Shown: piece by piece, positions 1-11,900 of the stretch
Numbering within the stretch: the first letter of the stretch is position 1
Layout of the letters: every line of letters starts with the position of its first letter
Assembly: GCA_017979445.1 (NCBI GenBank)
Contig: CM030711.1
Location: 3,906,001 to 3,970,000, forward strand
Direction: 5' to 3'
Source: Akebia trifoliata
Lineage: Eukaryota > Streptophyta > Magnoliopsida > Ranunculales > Lardizabalaceae
Length of the DNA stretch: 64,000 bases
The notes under the pieces: generated by a model
What the model saw: the letters and a program-made list of their open reading frames with translations, nothing else
Database searches by the model: none
Told to the model about the DNA's origin: nothing
Program-made: the position numbers and the translations under genes

Positions 1-206
1 TCGACGGTCCACATTCTAAATCACTTTTAATGGGGTTAGAAGCTTCAGATTGGGCTGATTTTTTTTTTTTGGATGATCTTCCCATCATAGAGATCATCCT
101 CACAAAAAATCAGCTCAATCTAAAATTTCTAACCCATATTTTAAAATTTTATTTACCGCCGAAAGTTTTCTTACATGTTTTCTCACATGGCCCTTGAACC
201 TGACCC
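1..206. repeat. Right part of a (TA)n-inserted MITE, cut by the window start
   Basis: The sequence is nearly the same as the right half of the complete element at 4299-4707. It ends with the same arm (ACATGGCCCTTGAACC then TGACCC) and runs directly into an (AT)n tract. The left half lies outside the window. It is non-coding. Confidence 0.75.
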
Positions 207-317
<111 letters not shown>

Positions 318-889
318 TTCTATTGCCACGCCAACTTTTGCTAATGCCACTCCAATTCATAAGAAAATCACCAAAGAATTGGCACACATCTTGGGAAGAA
401 ACTCATTAATTCTTTATAGATACTGATAAGTGTGATTTGTTTTATTTCCTTTTCTTCTTAAGAAGCAAAATTTTGATCAAAATTATCAAACTGAAAATCA
501 TGTTTGATGTTTGTAACCAGACATGATTATGGACAATTTTGCACTAAATAATAATAAATGTACTACTCGGGCCGAGCTTCAAAAAGGCCAGTCGTAGGCC
601 TCTGGACCTATTCAACTTTGGATTGGATTTTTGAGTTTTGTACCCATGGGCTTTTTTACATTCCTAACTGACCCCCAACCCCCACTTTTGGATTCAAATG
701 TCATTTGCTTATGCACTTGGCCCACCCAGACTCATAATATTTTTGATGGGCTCAACCTCAACCATGTTGAGTCTTAGCCCATGGGCTTTTTTTTGCATTA
801 CTACAATACCCCACTTTTGGGTTCAAATATTATTTGCTTATGGACGTGACCGGCCCGTACTCATGATACTTTTGGCGGGCTAAAGTAAT
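318..889. other. Intergenic, no gene seen
   Basis: This is AT-rich non-coding DNA. A short direct repeat is visible: a stretch with TTCAAAT..ATTTGCTTATG occurs near 690-720 and again near 820-845, about 130 bp apart. No conserved coding signal was found. Confidence 0.6.
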
Positions 890-1599
890 ACTTCTGGGCC
901 TGTGTCTGTAAAATCATGTTTGGGAGTAGACTATGGTCAACCTTAAATTGGGTTGCAAAAAGAACTGTTTCCAAACATTATAGTTATTGAAGCCAAACTA
1001 ACTAAGATGATGGATACCCCTTATCTAGCCACTACGGCTGTCAATGGATCGGGTCAGGATTTGATCGCGATGGATTTGGGACCAATCCAATAAGTGAATT
1101 GAATCGGACCTAGGACTGATTCGACAAGTATTGTATTAGATTTTAAAGGATCTCAATATTAGTATCCAAAATCAATCCAATAACAATCATATCCGAACAA
1201 ATCTGATTTGATATACAAAATCTAATAAACTTCATATATTTGAACAAAGTTTATAAATAAATAAAAAATTACATCTCACATTTGATTGAATCAAGCTCAT
1301 ATCTGATCCGGATCGACATGGTTGATCCGTAGAACCAATGCGATATGTTATCAAATCAGATCCTTATCAAAAGCCAAATCCTCGATCCAAATCCAAAATT
1401 ATCAGATTGGAACAATCAGATTTCAGGCCTTATTACTTTGTTAGAGTTGAGAGAAATGAAGAGAAAAGAAAGAGAGAAGAAATCTAGTTTCTTTCCATCT
1501 TGTTTGGTTTAATAATAGAAGAACTTAAGTTGTAAATTTTAGTACTCTTATTATTCATGACCATTTCTTTTCTCTTGATTTAGAAAGAAAAAAGAGAGA

Positions 1600-2224
1600 A
1601 AAAATTATTTTTCTTCTCTCTCCAAACTTAACAATCCAAACAAGAGAAATAGAAAGAAACTCATTTTTTTTTTTTTTTAAACTTTTCTTTTCTTTGTTTC
1701 TCACAATCCAAACACACCGTAAAAATCAAAGTTTGATCTCTACTCAACTTAAAATAAAAAATAATATAATTTAAAAAAAAAACATGGAGCACACTTATTT
1801 TGTGACCCTTTTTTCTCTTAATTATTTTTCTTCTCTCTCCAAACTTATCAATCCAAACAAGAGAAATGGAGAGAAACTCATTTTTTTTTCTTTTCTTTTC
1901 TCCATTTCTTACAATCCAAACACAATGTAAAAAATCAAAGTTTGATCTCTACTCAACTTAAAATAAAAAAAATACTATAAAAGAAAAAAAAAAAACACAT
2001 AGAGCATACTTATTTTGTGACCCTTTTTTCTCTTAATTATTTTTCTTTTCTCTCCAAACTTATCAATCCAAACAAGAGAAATGGAGAGAAATTCATTTTT
2101 TTCTTTTCTCCATTTCTCACAATCCAAACACAATGTAAAAATCAAAGTTTGATCTCTACTCAACTTAAAATAAAAAAATACTATAAAAGAAAAAAAAAAC
2201 ACATGGAGCATACTTATTTTGTGA
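1600..2224. repeat. About 200-bp tandem triplication
   Basis: Three head-to-tail copies of a unit containing TCTCTCCAAACTTATCAATCC, CACAATGTAAAAAATCAAAG and CATACTTATTTTGTGACCC are visible, at roughly 1600-1805, 1806-2021 and 2022-2224. Copies differ by small indels in A and T runs. Long frames across it on either strand come from the repeat and are not genes. Confidence 0.8.
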
Positions 2225-2787
2225 CCCTTGATCCGCCTATTGTTAAGCTATCACCTCTTATTGTATCTGAGTTTACCACATTAATTAGTTGTATTTATGA
2301 ATTTTCAACCACCAGATTTCACTACCCATGGATTAATAATGAGTTGTGTGACTTTTCAACCATTCGAATTAATAATTTGTGACATAAAAAACATATGGAA
2401 AATCAATTTGTGGGCCTGGAAGTGTGTTCCACGTGGCACTTTCAATGGTGGTGGTGATCAAACTTTAGGTCTCCAGTCCAGATAAGGAGAGCTCTCAAAA
2501 TTGGAGACTGGCAACATAATAACTTCTAAGAAGTTGAAATATTTAAGAAGAATTGAAGAGAAATCACTCAACCCATATTGGAAGGAAGCATCTGCTGCTA
2601 GCCCTTTTTGTATCCTTAGCTTTCAAACAACAGAACCTCCAATACATCCATGACAACTATAAAAGGTGTGTGTGTTGGGTTAACATCCCATAACTGTCAA
2701 TCTTGTTCATCACCCCTCAACCACTACCCACTTAATTATTACTTAATACAAGAAATTTGAAGAAATAATAATAATAATAATAAACCT

Positions 2788-3010
2788 GGAGGGGTTGGCT
2801 CAATGGATATTTCGGACGGATAAGCGGTTAATGCCCGTAGGTCATGAGTTCGAAACTCAAAATGAGCATTAATTCCTCATGAGCCATCTGTGAGAGCGCA
2901 CTCTCACTTACTTGGTGCATCCGAGACTAGTCCTTAGACAAGACCATGGTCTATGGACTAGGCAAAGCCAAGATACGGAATTGGTCCGTTGTTTACAGAG
3001 ATACCTGATT
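2788..3010 (+). mobile_element. tRNA-derived SINE
   Basis: A Pol III A-box-like TGGCTCAATGG is followed about 45 bp later by a B-box-like GAGTTCGAAACTC. A non-tRNA body and an A-rich (TAA)n tail come next. This is the layout of plant tRNA-derived SINEs. Clean target duplications could not be defined because both flanks are (TAA)n. Confidence 0.65.
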
Positions 3011-3026
3011 ATCCAAAAAATAATAA

Positions 3027-3130
3027 TAATAAGGCTTAGACCCATAGTTTAGTTGGTTTGAGATATTGCAAAGCAACATTGAGGTCGTGGGTTTAAGTCC
3101 AGTTTACCCCATCAAAAAAATAATAATAAC
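3027..3130 (+). mobile_element. Second, short tRNA-like SINE in tandem
   Basis: TAGTTTAGTTGG matches an A box and GTGGGTTTAAGTCC matches a B box at tRNA-like spacing. They are followed directly by an A/TAA-rich tail. It starts within 20 bp of the end of the preceding SINE and has almost no body. It could be a retroposed tRNA or a minimal SINE. It is not expected to be a working tRNA because no acceptor stem can be folded by eye. Confidence 0.5.
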
Positions 3131-3582
3131 AACAATAATAATTGTAATAAGAGTAAAAAAGGTAATTAAGTATAATTTGATCGTACATATATCACTTTCA
3201 AATTATCAAATCTTGAGTCCTCCTGATTCGTTGGAGGAGTCACAATCTTGAAGGTCATATTCAATCAAAGGACTAAAAAACAGACGTTATTAATGAATTG
3301 AATTAAGATGTGGTCCTAGTTATGAATGTGATTTGAAAATGAAGAATTGGGATTAAATACTGAGAACCTTACAAATGATGGACAAGAAGAAAGAAAGAGG
3401 AAATTGAAGTTAAATAGACAAGTATTGAACTTAAATAGACAAGCATCTCTCCCAAGAAGGAGATTGAGGAAAGTGAGATCATTTACATATTCGCACCGTG
3501 GGTTTTTATCTGCTCAAATCCAAAATCAAATCTAAACTAAGAGAGGTCCATTTCCTCTCGTGTGGGCCCATATATATATATA

Positions 3583-4273
3583 TGGGAACGGATCAAAGGA
3601 CATATAAAAAACATATGTAAAAACAATGTAACATTAATAAATTTTCAAAATATGGGTTATAAGTCTAGGATTGAGCTGATTTTTTGTGAGGATGATCTCT
3701 ATGATGGGAAGATCATCAATCAGTCCAATCTGAAACTTCTAACCCTATTAAAAGTGATTTAGAATGTAGATCATCGATTTTTTGTCAATTTTTATCAATA
3801 ATTTGTAAATCACATTTGATGGATTTAGAAGTTTCAGATTAAACTGATTTTTTATGAGGATGATCTTCTCATCATAGTGACCATCCTCGTGGGGCGGCTC
3901 AAAGGCCATATGTAAAAATAATGGTCTTTCAAAATATGGATTAGAGGTTTTGGATTGAGTTGATTTTTTGCGAGGATGGTTACTATGATGAGAAGATCAT
4001 CCTCACAAAAAATCAGCTCAATCCAAAGTATCTAAATTCATCAAAAGTGATTTACAAATTATTGACAAAAATTAATAAAATATCGACGGTCTACATTCTA
4101 AATCACTTTTAATGGGGTTAGAAATTTCATATTGGACTGATTTTTTTTTTTTTCGAATGATCTTCCTATCATAGAGATCATCCTCACAAAAAATGAACTC
4201 AATCCGAAGTTTCTAACCCATATTTTAAAAATTTATTAATGTTACATTATTTTTACATATGTCGCCTCAGCCC
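3583..4273. mobile_element. Compound (TA)n-flanked MITE
   Basis: The block lies between (TA)n tracts. It contains two sets of the inverted core TTAGAAGTTT..GATTGAGCTGATTTTT..GAGGATGATC seen in the neighbouring MITEs, so it looks like two related units joined or one inserted in another. It ends TACATATGTCGCCTCAGCCC next to TATATA. Non-coding. Confidence 0.6.
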
Positions 4274-4298
4274 TATATATATATATATATATATATAT

Positions 4299-4707
4299 GG
4301 GTCAGGTTCAAGGGCCATGTGAGAAAACATGTAAGAAAACTTTCGTTTTTCAAAATAAGGGTTAGAGGTTTTGGATTGAGCTGATTTTTTGCAAGGATGG
4401 TCACTATGATGAGAAGATCATCCTCACAAAAAATCAGCTCAATCAGAAACCTCTAAATCCATCAAAAGTGATTTACAAATTAGTGATACAAATTGAAAAA
4501 ATATCGACGGTCCACATTCTAAATCACTTTTAATGGGGTTAGAAGTTTCAGATTGGGCTGATTTTTTTTTTGGATGATCTTCCCATCATAGAGATCATCC
4601 TCACAAAAAATCAGCTCAATCTAAAATTTCTAACCCATATTTTAAAATTTTATTTACCGCCGAAAGTTTTCTTACATGTTTTCTCACATGGCCCTTGAAC
4701 CTGACCC
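4299..4707. mobile_element. MITE with 46-bp-class terminal inverted repeats in (TA)n
   Basis: It begins GGGTCAGGTTCAAGGGCCAT and ends with the inverted copy ATGGCCCTTGAACCTGACCC. Both ends abut (TA)n tracts. The arms extend inward (CATGTAAGAAAACTTTCG and its complement), and the centre is a palindromic core with GCTGATTTTTTGCAAGGATG. There is no transposase. It behaves like the Micron class of microsatellite-targeting MITEs. Confidence 0.8.
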
Positions 4708-4728
4708 TATATATATATATATATATAT

Positions 4729-5109
4729 GGGAAATGTTCAGCACCCTAAGTTTTACCACACATTTTAACAAACGTTTTTTGTCCTACATGGGTTAGAAGT
4801 TTTGGAATGGGCTGATTTTTGGTGAGGATGATTTCTATGATTAGAAGATCATCCTCCCCAAAAATCAGCCTATTCCGAAATGTTTAGCCCCATGTTTACA
4901 CGTTGAAAAATCGTGGACCGTCCATTTTTTGTAAATCATTTTTGATGGGGTTAGAAGTTTTGGAATGAGCTGATTTTTGGTGAGGATGATCTCCTCACCA
5001 TAGAGATCATTCTCACCAAAAATCAGCCCATTCTGAAACTTCTAACCCATGTAGGACAAAACGCGTTTGTTAAAGTGTGTGGTAAAACTTAGGGTGCCGA
5101 ACGGGACCC
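4729..5109. mobile_element. Second MITE family in (TA)n
   Basis: It begins GGGAAATGTTCAGCACCCTA and ends with a near-inverted copy, TTAGGGTGCCGAACGGGACCC, between (TA)n tracts. Inner arms TACCACACATTTTAACAAAC and GTTTGTTAAAGTGTGTGGTA pair. The interior has the same GATGATC/AGCTGATTTTT fold-back core as the element next door, although the ends are unrelated. Confidence 0.8.
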
Positions 5110-5179
5110 TATATATATATAGGCAGAAAGTTCATTGAACGTGGTAAGACTATGCTTCGCATTTCAGCATTACTGGGCC

Positions 5180-7240
5180 CAATCCCTTTGTTTCTGGGTC
5201 TGTAGGGTACATCGTGTTTGGGAGTAGTCAACTTTGAAAAAAAAAAATTGCTTTCAAACACACCTGAGCCACCTTAAAAAGATTTCTAACTCCCCGACAA
5301 ACTCTCCCCAATCCCTTTGTTTCTGGGTCTGTACGGTACACCGATTGATATATTTCAAATGCGTGTTGGATCTGATTTTTATCAGATCTCAATATTATTA
5401 TTCAAATTGGATACAATAAGAATCCAATCTGAGAATCTAATGATCAAGTTCAATTTGATATATATATATATATATATAAATCCAAATAAACTTTGTTTAT
5501 TTAAGCAAAATATATAATATTATTTACATATTTTCTCACAATTTCTTGGATAAGACTTAATTGAGATCTAGAATTAAGATAATATTTATCAAATTGGATC
5601 CTTATTAGATTATTGTAATTAATCGGCTTTCGTGCTGATCTGATTCATTGACAGCCCAACCCGCCACCTCAATTCAACCAAAATGTTTAGCCCTCCTTGC
5701 ATAGAAAGCAAAGTTTGATCCGTACTTAAAACTAAAAACATAATCAAACGTGGAAAACACTTCTCTTCTGACCCACATATGGGACTAATGTTTGACTATC
5801 ACCCTCAATTGGACCCGATCATAAAATTATTTTAGATTGATTTGTGACCTTTCAACCATCCAATTTCATAAAATTATTTCGATAACACTCATATTGGATC
5901 GGGATCGGGATCGGGAAATGGGATCCTTATTGGATTGGAACTGATTGGCATTTGGGTCTGACCTAATCCGATCCATTGATAGCCGAACCGCCACCATAAT
6001 TCAACCCATAATGTACTAAGCTCTCCATGCACAAAAAAGCAAACTTTTATCTATATTCATGATTGGAAAAATATCTTTTAAAAACAGAAAAAAAGAGAAA
6101 CGTGGAACACAATTCTCTTCTGACCCTTTGATGGGACTAATGTTTGACCATCATCCTTTATTGGATCTGATCATGAAATTATTATATACAGATTTGTGAT
6201 TTTTCAACCTTCCAAATTCACCACCCTAAATACAACATATGAAATCACCCCTGGATTTCATTTTTTGTGATTCCACGTGGCTTTTTTAATATATATATAT
6301 ATATACACACACGGATCAAGAGAGCCCCCGAAGTTTACAGGATAACAAATATATATATATATATAGGTAGAGATCAGGAGAGCCCCCGAAATTTACAAGA
6401 TAACAACTTTTAAGGACTTAATTAGAATATTTGAGAGGAAGGGAACATACTATTACTCAACCCACATTGGAAGGAAAGCTAAGGATGTGAGGGAGAGGGG
6501 GGGGGGGGGTACTATTACTCAATCCACATTGGAAGGAAAGCTAAGGGATGTGAGGGGGGAGGGGGGGGGGGGGGGGGGGGGATGAATATGGATAAGGGAC
6601 AAATTAAGTAAAGAGAAGAGGTGGTGTGGTGTGGTGGGAGGAATTAGTTGTTGAAAAAGTGTGGTAAGCTGTTAGCCCTTCCTGAATCCTTAGCTTTCAA
6701 ACAACAGAACCTCCCATCCATGATAACTATTTATGAACAATAAAGGTGGGTTAGGTTAACATCCTATAACTGTCAATCTTCTTCATCACCCACCATCCAC
6801 TTAGTTATAAGTTTTTAATTAATATAAGAAATTTGAAAATAATAATAATAATAATAATAATTTTATTTATTTATTTATTATTATTATCATTATCGTATGG
6901 GTAAAATATATATATAATTTTTTTATCATACACGTATCACTTCAAGATTATTAAATCCTGAGTCTTAAATTCTTAGAGGTCATGAACCTGATGTTAGACT
7001 CCCTATCCAAGAAGTGCTTAAGGATGATGTCTAGATGCCTATGTGCAAAAGATTTTGCAAATCATTATAGAGAAGGGGTTGCATTGTATTCAAAGGGATC
7101 AAATGAATCATTCTTAAAAAATTGAATTAGGGTGCAGTCCCAATGATCAATATTATGTGATTTCCGAAAAATGATCAATTGAAATTAAATACTGAAAACC
7201 TTATAAATAACGGGTAAGAACAAATGATGAAGAAAAAGGT
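5180..7240. repeat. Diverged direct duplication, copy 2
   Basis: This block is collinear with 890-3540. Within it, a stretch with CTCTTCTGACCC..GGGACTAATGTTTGAC occurs twice (about 5760 and 6115). A 70-bp unit with CCACATTGGAAGGAAAGCTA also occurs twice, each ending in a poly-G run (about 6497-6509 and 6561-6581). No gene was recognised. The poly-G runs may be inaccurate in length. Confidence 0.55.
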
Positions 7241-7795
7241 AAGTTGGCACGATCAACTCAGAGCTTAAGAATATTTAGTTCTTTCACTGAAATGAGTGTC
7301 GAAGTAAAATCGACAAGAATTCCCTTCTGACTAGGAGATGGAGAAAATAGGGGACGTTTAGCCATTCTTGATCTAAAGCTCGAGGTATAGGATATATTTT
7401 TTCCAAGAAAGATGCTAAAGTGAAGTGAAATAACACTCGAAGTAGCACTACTTGAGAAAGATACTAAAGTGAATGATCCTAATTTGCCATCCGACTTAGA
7501 TTGGGGATATGAAATCTCCCATGCGATTACATTAAATTAGTATTAAATACAAACTATTTTCCTTTCAAAGTAAACAAAATAAAGATTCAGGGTGTCAATG
7601 GGTACCTAGTCACCCCATCAGCCAATGCATTTGGAACCGATTAGTCAATTTCTGATATACTATCATGGACCCAATAATTTTTTGGTCCCATTTGGGGTAG
7701 CCATTTTAGGGACCTGGTAGTGTATTTGTTTTAGTTGTAATTTATTTATAAGGACATTACGAATTTAATTAAATATTAATCAATGAGGTCACTAG
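7241..7795. other. Intergenic, no gene seen
   Basis: This is AT-rich sequence with no coding signal, repeat structure or RNA gene that I can support. Confidence 0.5.
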
Positions 7796-7807
7796 TTAGA
7801 AGTACAT

Positions 7808-7995
7808 TTTTTTTTATTGATGAGGATGTCTAGACCCAGAGGCCCAACTAGTAGGGGCGGGACAACTAGCCTTTTATTAGAGCATCATGTCTCTCCAAGT
7901 CCCCCGGTATATGCAATACCCCACAAATGACACATACTAAAGACCTCTCCTTTTTTGGAGGGAGGTCCTAACCACTACGCCCAATGCTCATTGGT
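7808..7995 (-). mobile_element. SINE with perfect 12-bp target duplication
   Basis: The element is flanked by TTAGAAGTACAT at 7796-7807 and again at 7996-8007. On the minus strand it starts near the A-box-like GTAGTGGTTAGGA and ends in an A-rich tail, seen as the T run at 7808-7815. The length is 188 bp. Target duplication, terminal A tail and no coding capacity together identify a retroposed SINE. Confidence 0.8.
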
Positions 7996-8007
7996 TTAGA
8001 AGTACAT

Positions 8008-8880
8008 ATATTTCAAGCAAAAGAAGAATTTAAAGAGAATGAGAAGTCTTCGTTTTTTATTTTCTCTATACGCAATGGTCCATTTATATTTCCTTTTCTT
8101 CTCAGTCTCAGCTACAAAATTAAATAATCCACATCCTAATTTTCTAATATTTTATTTTCAATTTTTTTTTTTTTTTTTTTTTTGAAGAATTCATTAATAT
8201 CAAGTGAAGAATTACATATTAATTTTTATCATAAAAAATAATTATCCATATTATCCGCCAGTACTCGACGGATCCCAAATGAGTAACTATCATTTGTAGG
8301 ATTGATTCTGGTTTCAATGATTGCATACTGGAATCGAAATCAATCAAAACTAGAACTGGTGTTTTATTTAGATTTCAATATTTGCTATATGTGGAACCAA
8401 ACCAAAATCAACCCATTGACACCGCTACTCAATTTAGCATGGATTGAGGTTCTTATTAAGATTATGTGAAATGCCATGTTAGCCTAAATGATACCTCGAC
8501 CCTCTATAATTCACGGTCTAGATTAGATTTCGAAAAACTAAAAAGGAAAAAAAAAAAATTTATATCTTTTGCCTCTCAAACAGGTGCTCTACATCCATAT
8601 GGCATCATGTTTTTGAGTCCTTGGCCCATGCAACCTACATATATATTTGTAAAATAACTATAAATTTCCACCAACCCATTTTCCCATTAGGTTAATTTTT
8701 TGACAATTTGGAAATTATATAAGGATTTTAATAAGTTAGATTTGAGAATTAAATATTATTAAGCTGTAGGTGACTAATTTATGTCACACGCAAGAAAATT
8801 GGTTTTGTACAAAAAAAAATCTTGTTTCTCAAGGAGCCGTCCACCAAACTAGGAAAAACGACATGACAGCAAAAACCACC
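8008..8880. other. Intergenic and upstream region of the laccase gene
   Basis: No gene is seen. A T run lies at about 8161-8183. The stretch at about 8265-8440 (ending CCCATTGACACCGCTAC) resembles degraded hAT-type repeats that carry a terminal TGTCAATGG motif. Confidence 0.45.
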
Positions 8881-8889
8881 CTTATCTTC

Positions 8890-8897
8890 TTTATAAG
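8890..8897 (+). promoter_or_regulatory. Putative TATA box of the laccase gene
   Basis: TTTATAAG lies about 95 bp upstream of the laccase ATG. This would put transcription start near 8920-8930 and give a leader of about 60-70 nt. It is chosen on motif and distance only. Confidence 0.4.
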
Positions 8898-8988
8898 GTT
8901 GAGTTGGGCAGTCATTCATGAGAGCAACACAGATAACAAAACAAGTTGTAGAGAAAGATAAAGGAAAAAAAAAGAGAGACATAGAGTG

Positions 8989-11900
8989 ATGGTGTCATGG
9001 GCTCGACTCCTTGTTCTAATGGTTTGCTTATTTCCTGCACTCGTCCAGTGCAGGATTCGTCACTACAAGTTCAATGTAAGTTACCTGCATTTGAAATTAA
9101 ACTTTATTAGATTGTTATTTCTAAATTTTGGAGGTTGTGAACATTAGGATTTAGTTATCATTATTACCGATACCGATGATTTGATCTATACGATAATAAG
9201 TCAATTTGGTTAGAATGTGGTTGTACCATATTTGTACTTTTAACAAAATTATCATTTTTGTTTATTTATTTATCATAAAATATAAAATTAAATATATATT
9301 ATTAAGGTTTCAACATTAAAGGATCTTCCCATTAATGAAAAAGATTGTATTTTCCTCAAATTTCAATGTTAAAATTGGTGGTTCTTTATAGTGAACCTTG
9401 ATTATAATATAGGCCTGACTTTATTACAAAAATTGGTCGAATCTTATCGGACCACCATTTTATAGTCTGATTTTTTTTGCAATACCGACGATTTTCAATG
9501 CCTTATCTCGATGGTTTCGGTCAGTTAAACAAATCCAATTCTTCCATTCATGTCGTGGCTCACATGATGATGAAGGTCTTCTAGAACATTCAAAGAAAAT
9601 TACCATTTTCTATTTAATTTCTAATCACATTAAGTTTGGAAGTCAATTTAACAGGAAAATGCAAGTCTCAAATTTTCTCAAATTTTAATTTTTCTATAAA
9701 ATTGGAAATGTAAGAATGAACTATTTATTTGAAGAAAATTTGCATTATAAAGATATTAGCAAAAATAATAATAATAAGACTATGGCTCAATGAACTTGAT
9801 TTTAAGGGTCTATATGATTTAGGAATCCACTTTCAAGGGAATATCAATTGCTTAGGTAAATGGTCATGGGAAAATGGATTTTACAAGAAAATGAATTCCA
9901 ACCCTTTGATTGCACTTCAGAAAATATCGGGAAAAAAATTGGTTTTAGGTTTGGGTATGGGGTGTGATCATAAGAGAACAACATTAGAAGCTAAGGAAAT
10001 CATTTTCCCATGGGATGGGATGGGATGGAAAAATATTTTTCCTTTCATTGAAGTTGAGAAATTGAATTCTAGAAAAATATGTAAATGTATGTGTGCAAAT
10101 CGAATTTTCATAGAAAAAATTTTCCTGTCCACTTAGTATATAAAAAAACATTTTTTAAAAGAAATAGTCACGTTAGGTAAACCAACATATCAGAAACATT
10201 TGCCACGCGTAGTCCTTCGATTTTTCCAAGAAGAAGAGGTATGCGCATTGCGCACCTATTAATGGCTCTCATAATCCTTTGCTAATGTACGCAGGTGGTG
10301 ATGAAGAACACAACAAGACTGTGTTCAACAAAGCCCATCGTGACCGTTAATGGGCAGTTCCCAGGGCCCACTCTCTCTGCAAGGGAAGGTGATACTGTGC
10401 TCGTGAAGGTCGTCAACCATGTCAAGTACAACCTTTCCATTCATTGGTGAGTCACCAACACCTAACCACAATAACTGTCAATTCTAAAAAGACTACTTTG
10501 CCCTTTAACATTTACTCTTAACAGAGAAAGCAAAGGGGTAATATGGTCATTTCAAACCAAAATGACTATTTTGCCCTTTCTAGATCAATTGGAATTACAC
10601 CTTTAATCTCATTTATTGATTTATAACACATTTTATTTAACTAAAAAATTGATTTTTTTTTCTTTTTTTAATAAAATCAGGCATGGAATCCGACAACTCC
10701 GTACGGGTTGGGCTGATGGGCCGGCGTTCATCACACAGTGCCCCATACAGCCAGGGCAAAACTATGTCTACAACTTCACCGTTACAGGCCAAAGAGGCAC
10801 ACTTCTGTGGCACGCGCACATTCTCTGGCTAAGGGCGACTGTGTACGGTGCCGTTGTCATCTTGCCCAAGCTAGGCGTTCCTTACCCATTCCCCACACCA
10901 TATAAGGATGAAGTTATCATATTAGGTGAGCTTGAATTTGAGTTCAATCTAATGTTTTTTGAGTGTTTTACATAAACAGATATATTTTTTCTAAAAATTT
11001 CATGTCAAGATTCATTTTGAATATATTTGAAGGGTCAATTTCATCTGAAATGTCACATTTTTTTAATTTTTTTTACAGAGGTGTACATGTAATTTTAAAT
11101 CAACATATTTACATTTATATAATCTTTTTGGTAAATAAATTTTTTTTTTAATTTATGAAAATCGATAATTTATCCTAATTGGTTAATATTTTCATAACTT
11201 ACTTTGATAGGTAAATTCAGCAAATTTTATACCCATTTTCCTAATTCCATTTTTTTTTTCTTTTTCTTGTAAGGAAAGCGTTAGGTACCACCAGCCAGTA
11301 GTTAGGACCTAACAATATAGAAACAAACAAGCCAAAAAAGAGGAAGAATTGAACCTCATAATTCATAAAATAAGGCTTAAAGTTTTAATTCCAACTGTTT
11401 TTTTTTTTTAATTTGCTTGTGTTTGATTTAATTCTTGTTTTAATTGTAGGTGAATGGTGGAAATCAGATGTCGAAGCTGTGATTAACGAGGCAATGAAGT
11501 CCGGTTTGGCGCCAAATGTCTCTGATGCCCACACCATTAATGGCCTTACAGGAACACCCTCTACTTGCTCTCCAAAGAACTCTTCAAAGGGTACCAACTA
11601 CTAAAATCTCAACCCTTTTGATTCATATTCAAAATGATACAAAAGTTTAGTTAAACTCTGGTTTTTTGTTCTGTTTTTTTGTCAAAAAGATGGGTTCACC
11701 TTGAAAGTAAAGAGCGGTAAAACGTACTTACTCCGAATCATCAATGCTGCGCTCAATGAAGAACTCTTCTTCAAGATTGCTGGGCATCAAATGACAGTAG
11801 TTGAAGTCGATGCTACATACACCAAACCCTTCAAAACCAACACAATTCTCATCGCCCCGGGCCAAACCACAAATGTTCTTCTAACCGCTAATCGTGGTTC

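Larger units (their letters stand above)
890..3540. repeat. Diverged direct duplication, copy 1
   Basis: Landmarks in this block recur in the same order at about 5180-7240. They include GTTTGGGAGTAG (about 920 and 5216), TTCCACGTGGC (about 2427 and 6271), TAGCTTTCAAACAACAGAAC (about 2617 and 6692), AACATCC..ATAACTGTCAATCTT (about 2682 and 6758) and TTAAATACTGA.AACCTTA (about 3353 and 7187). The copies are clearly diverged and carry different insertions: SINEs and a 200-bp triplication here, poly-G tracts in the other. No coding sequence is apparent. Part of it (about 1030-1440) begins GCTGTCAATGGATCGGGTC, which resembles hAT-derived repeats. Confidence 0.55.

Noticed and set aside
3027..3110. 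Functional tRNA gene
   Set aside because: A- and B-box-like motifs are present, but no acceptor stem or clear anticodon arm can be folded by eye and an A-rich tail follows. It is better explained as a SINE or retroposed tRNA.
9729..10136. A 135-codon ORF inside laccase intron 1
   Set aside because: No recognisable domain, AT-driven codons, and the splice sites around it give a complete laccase.
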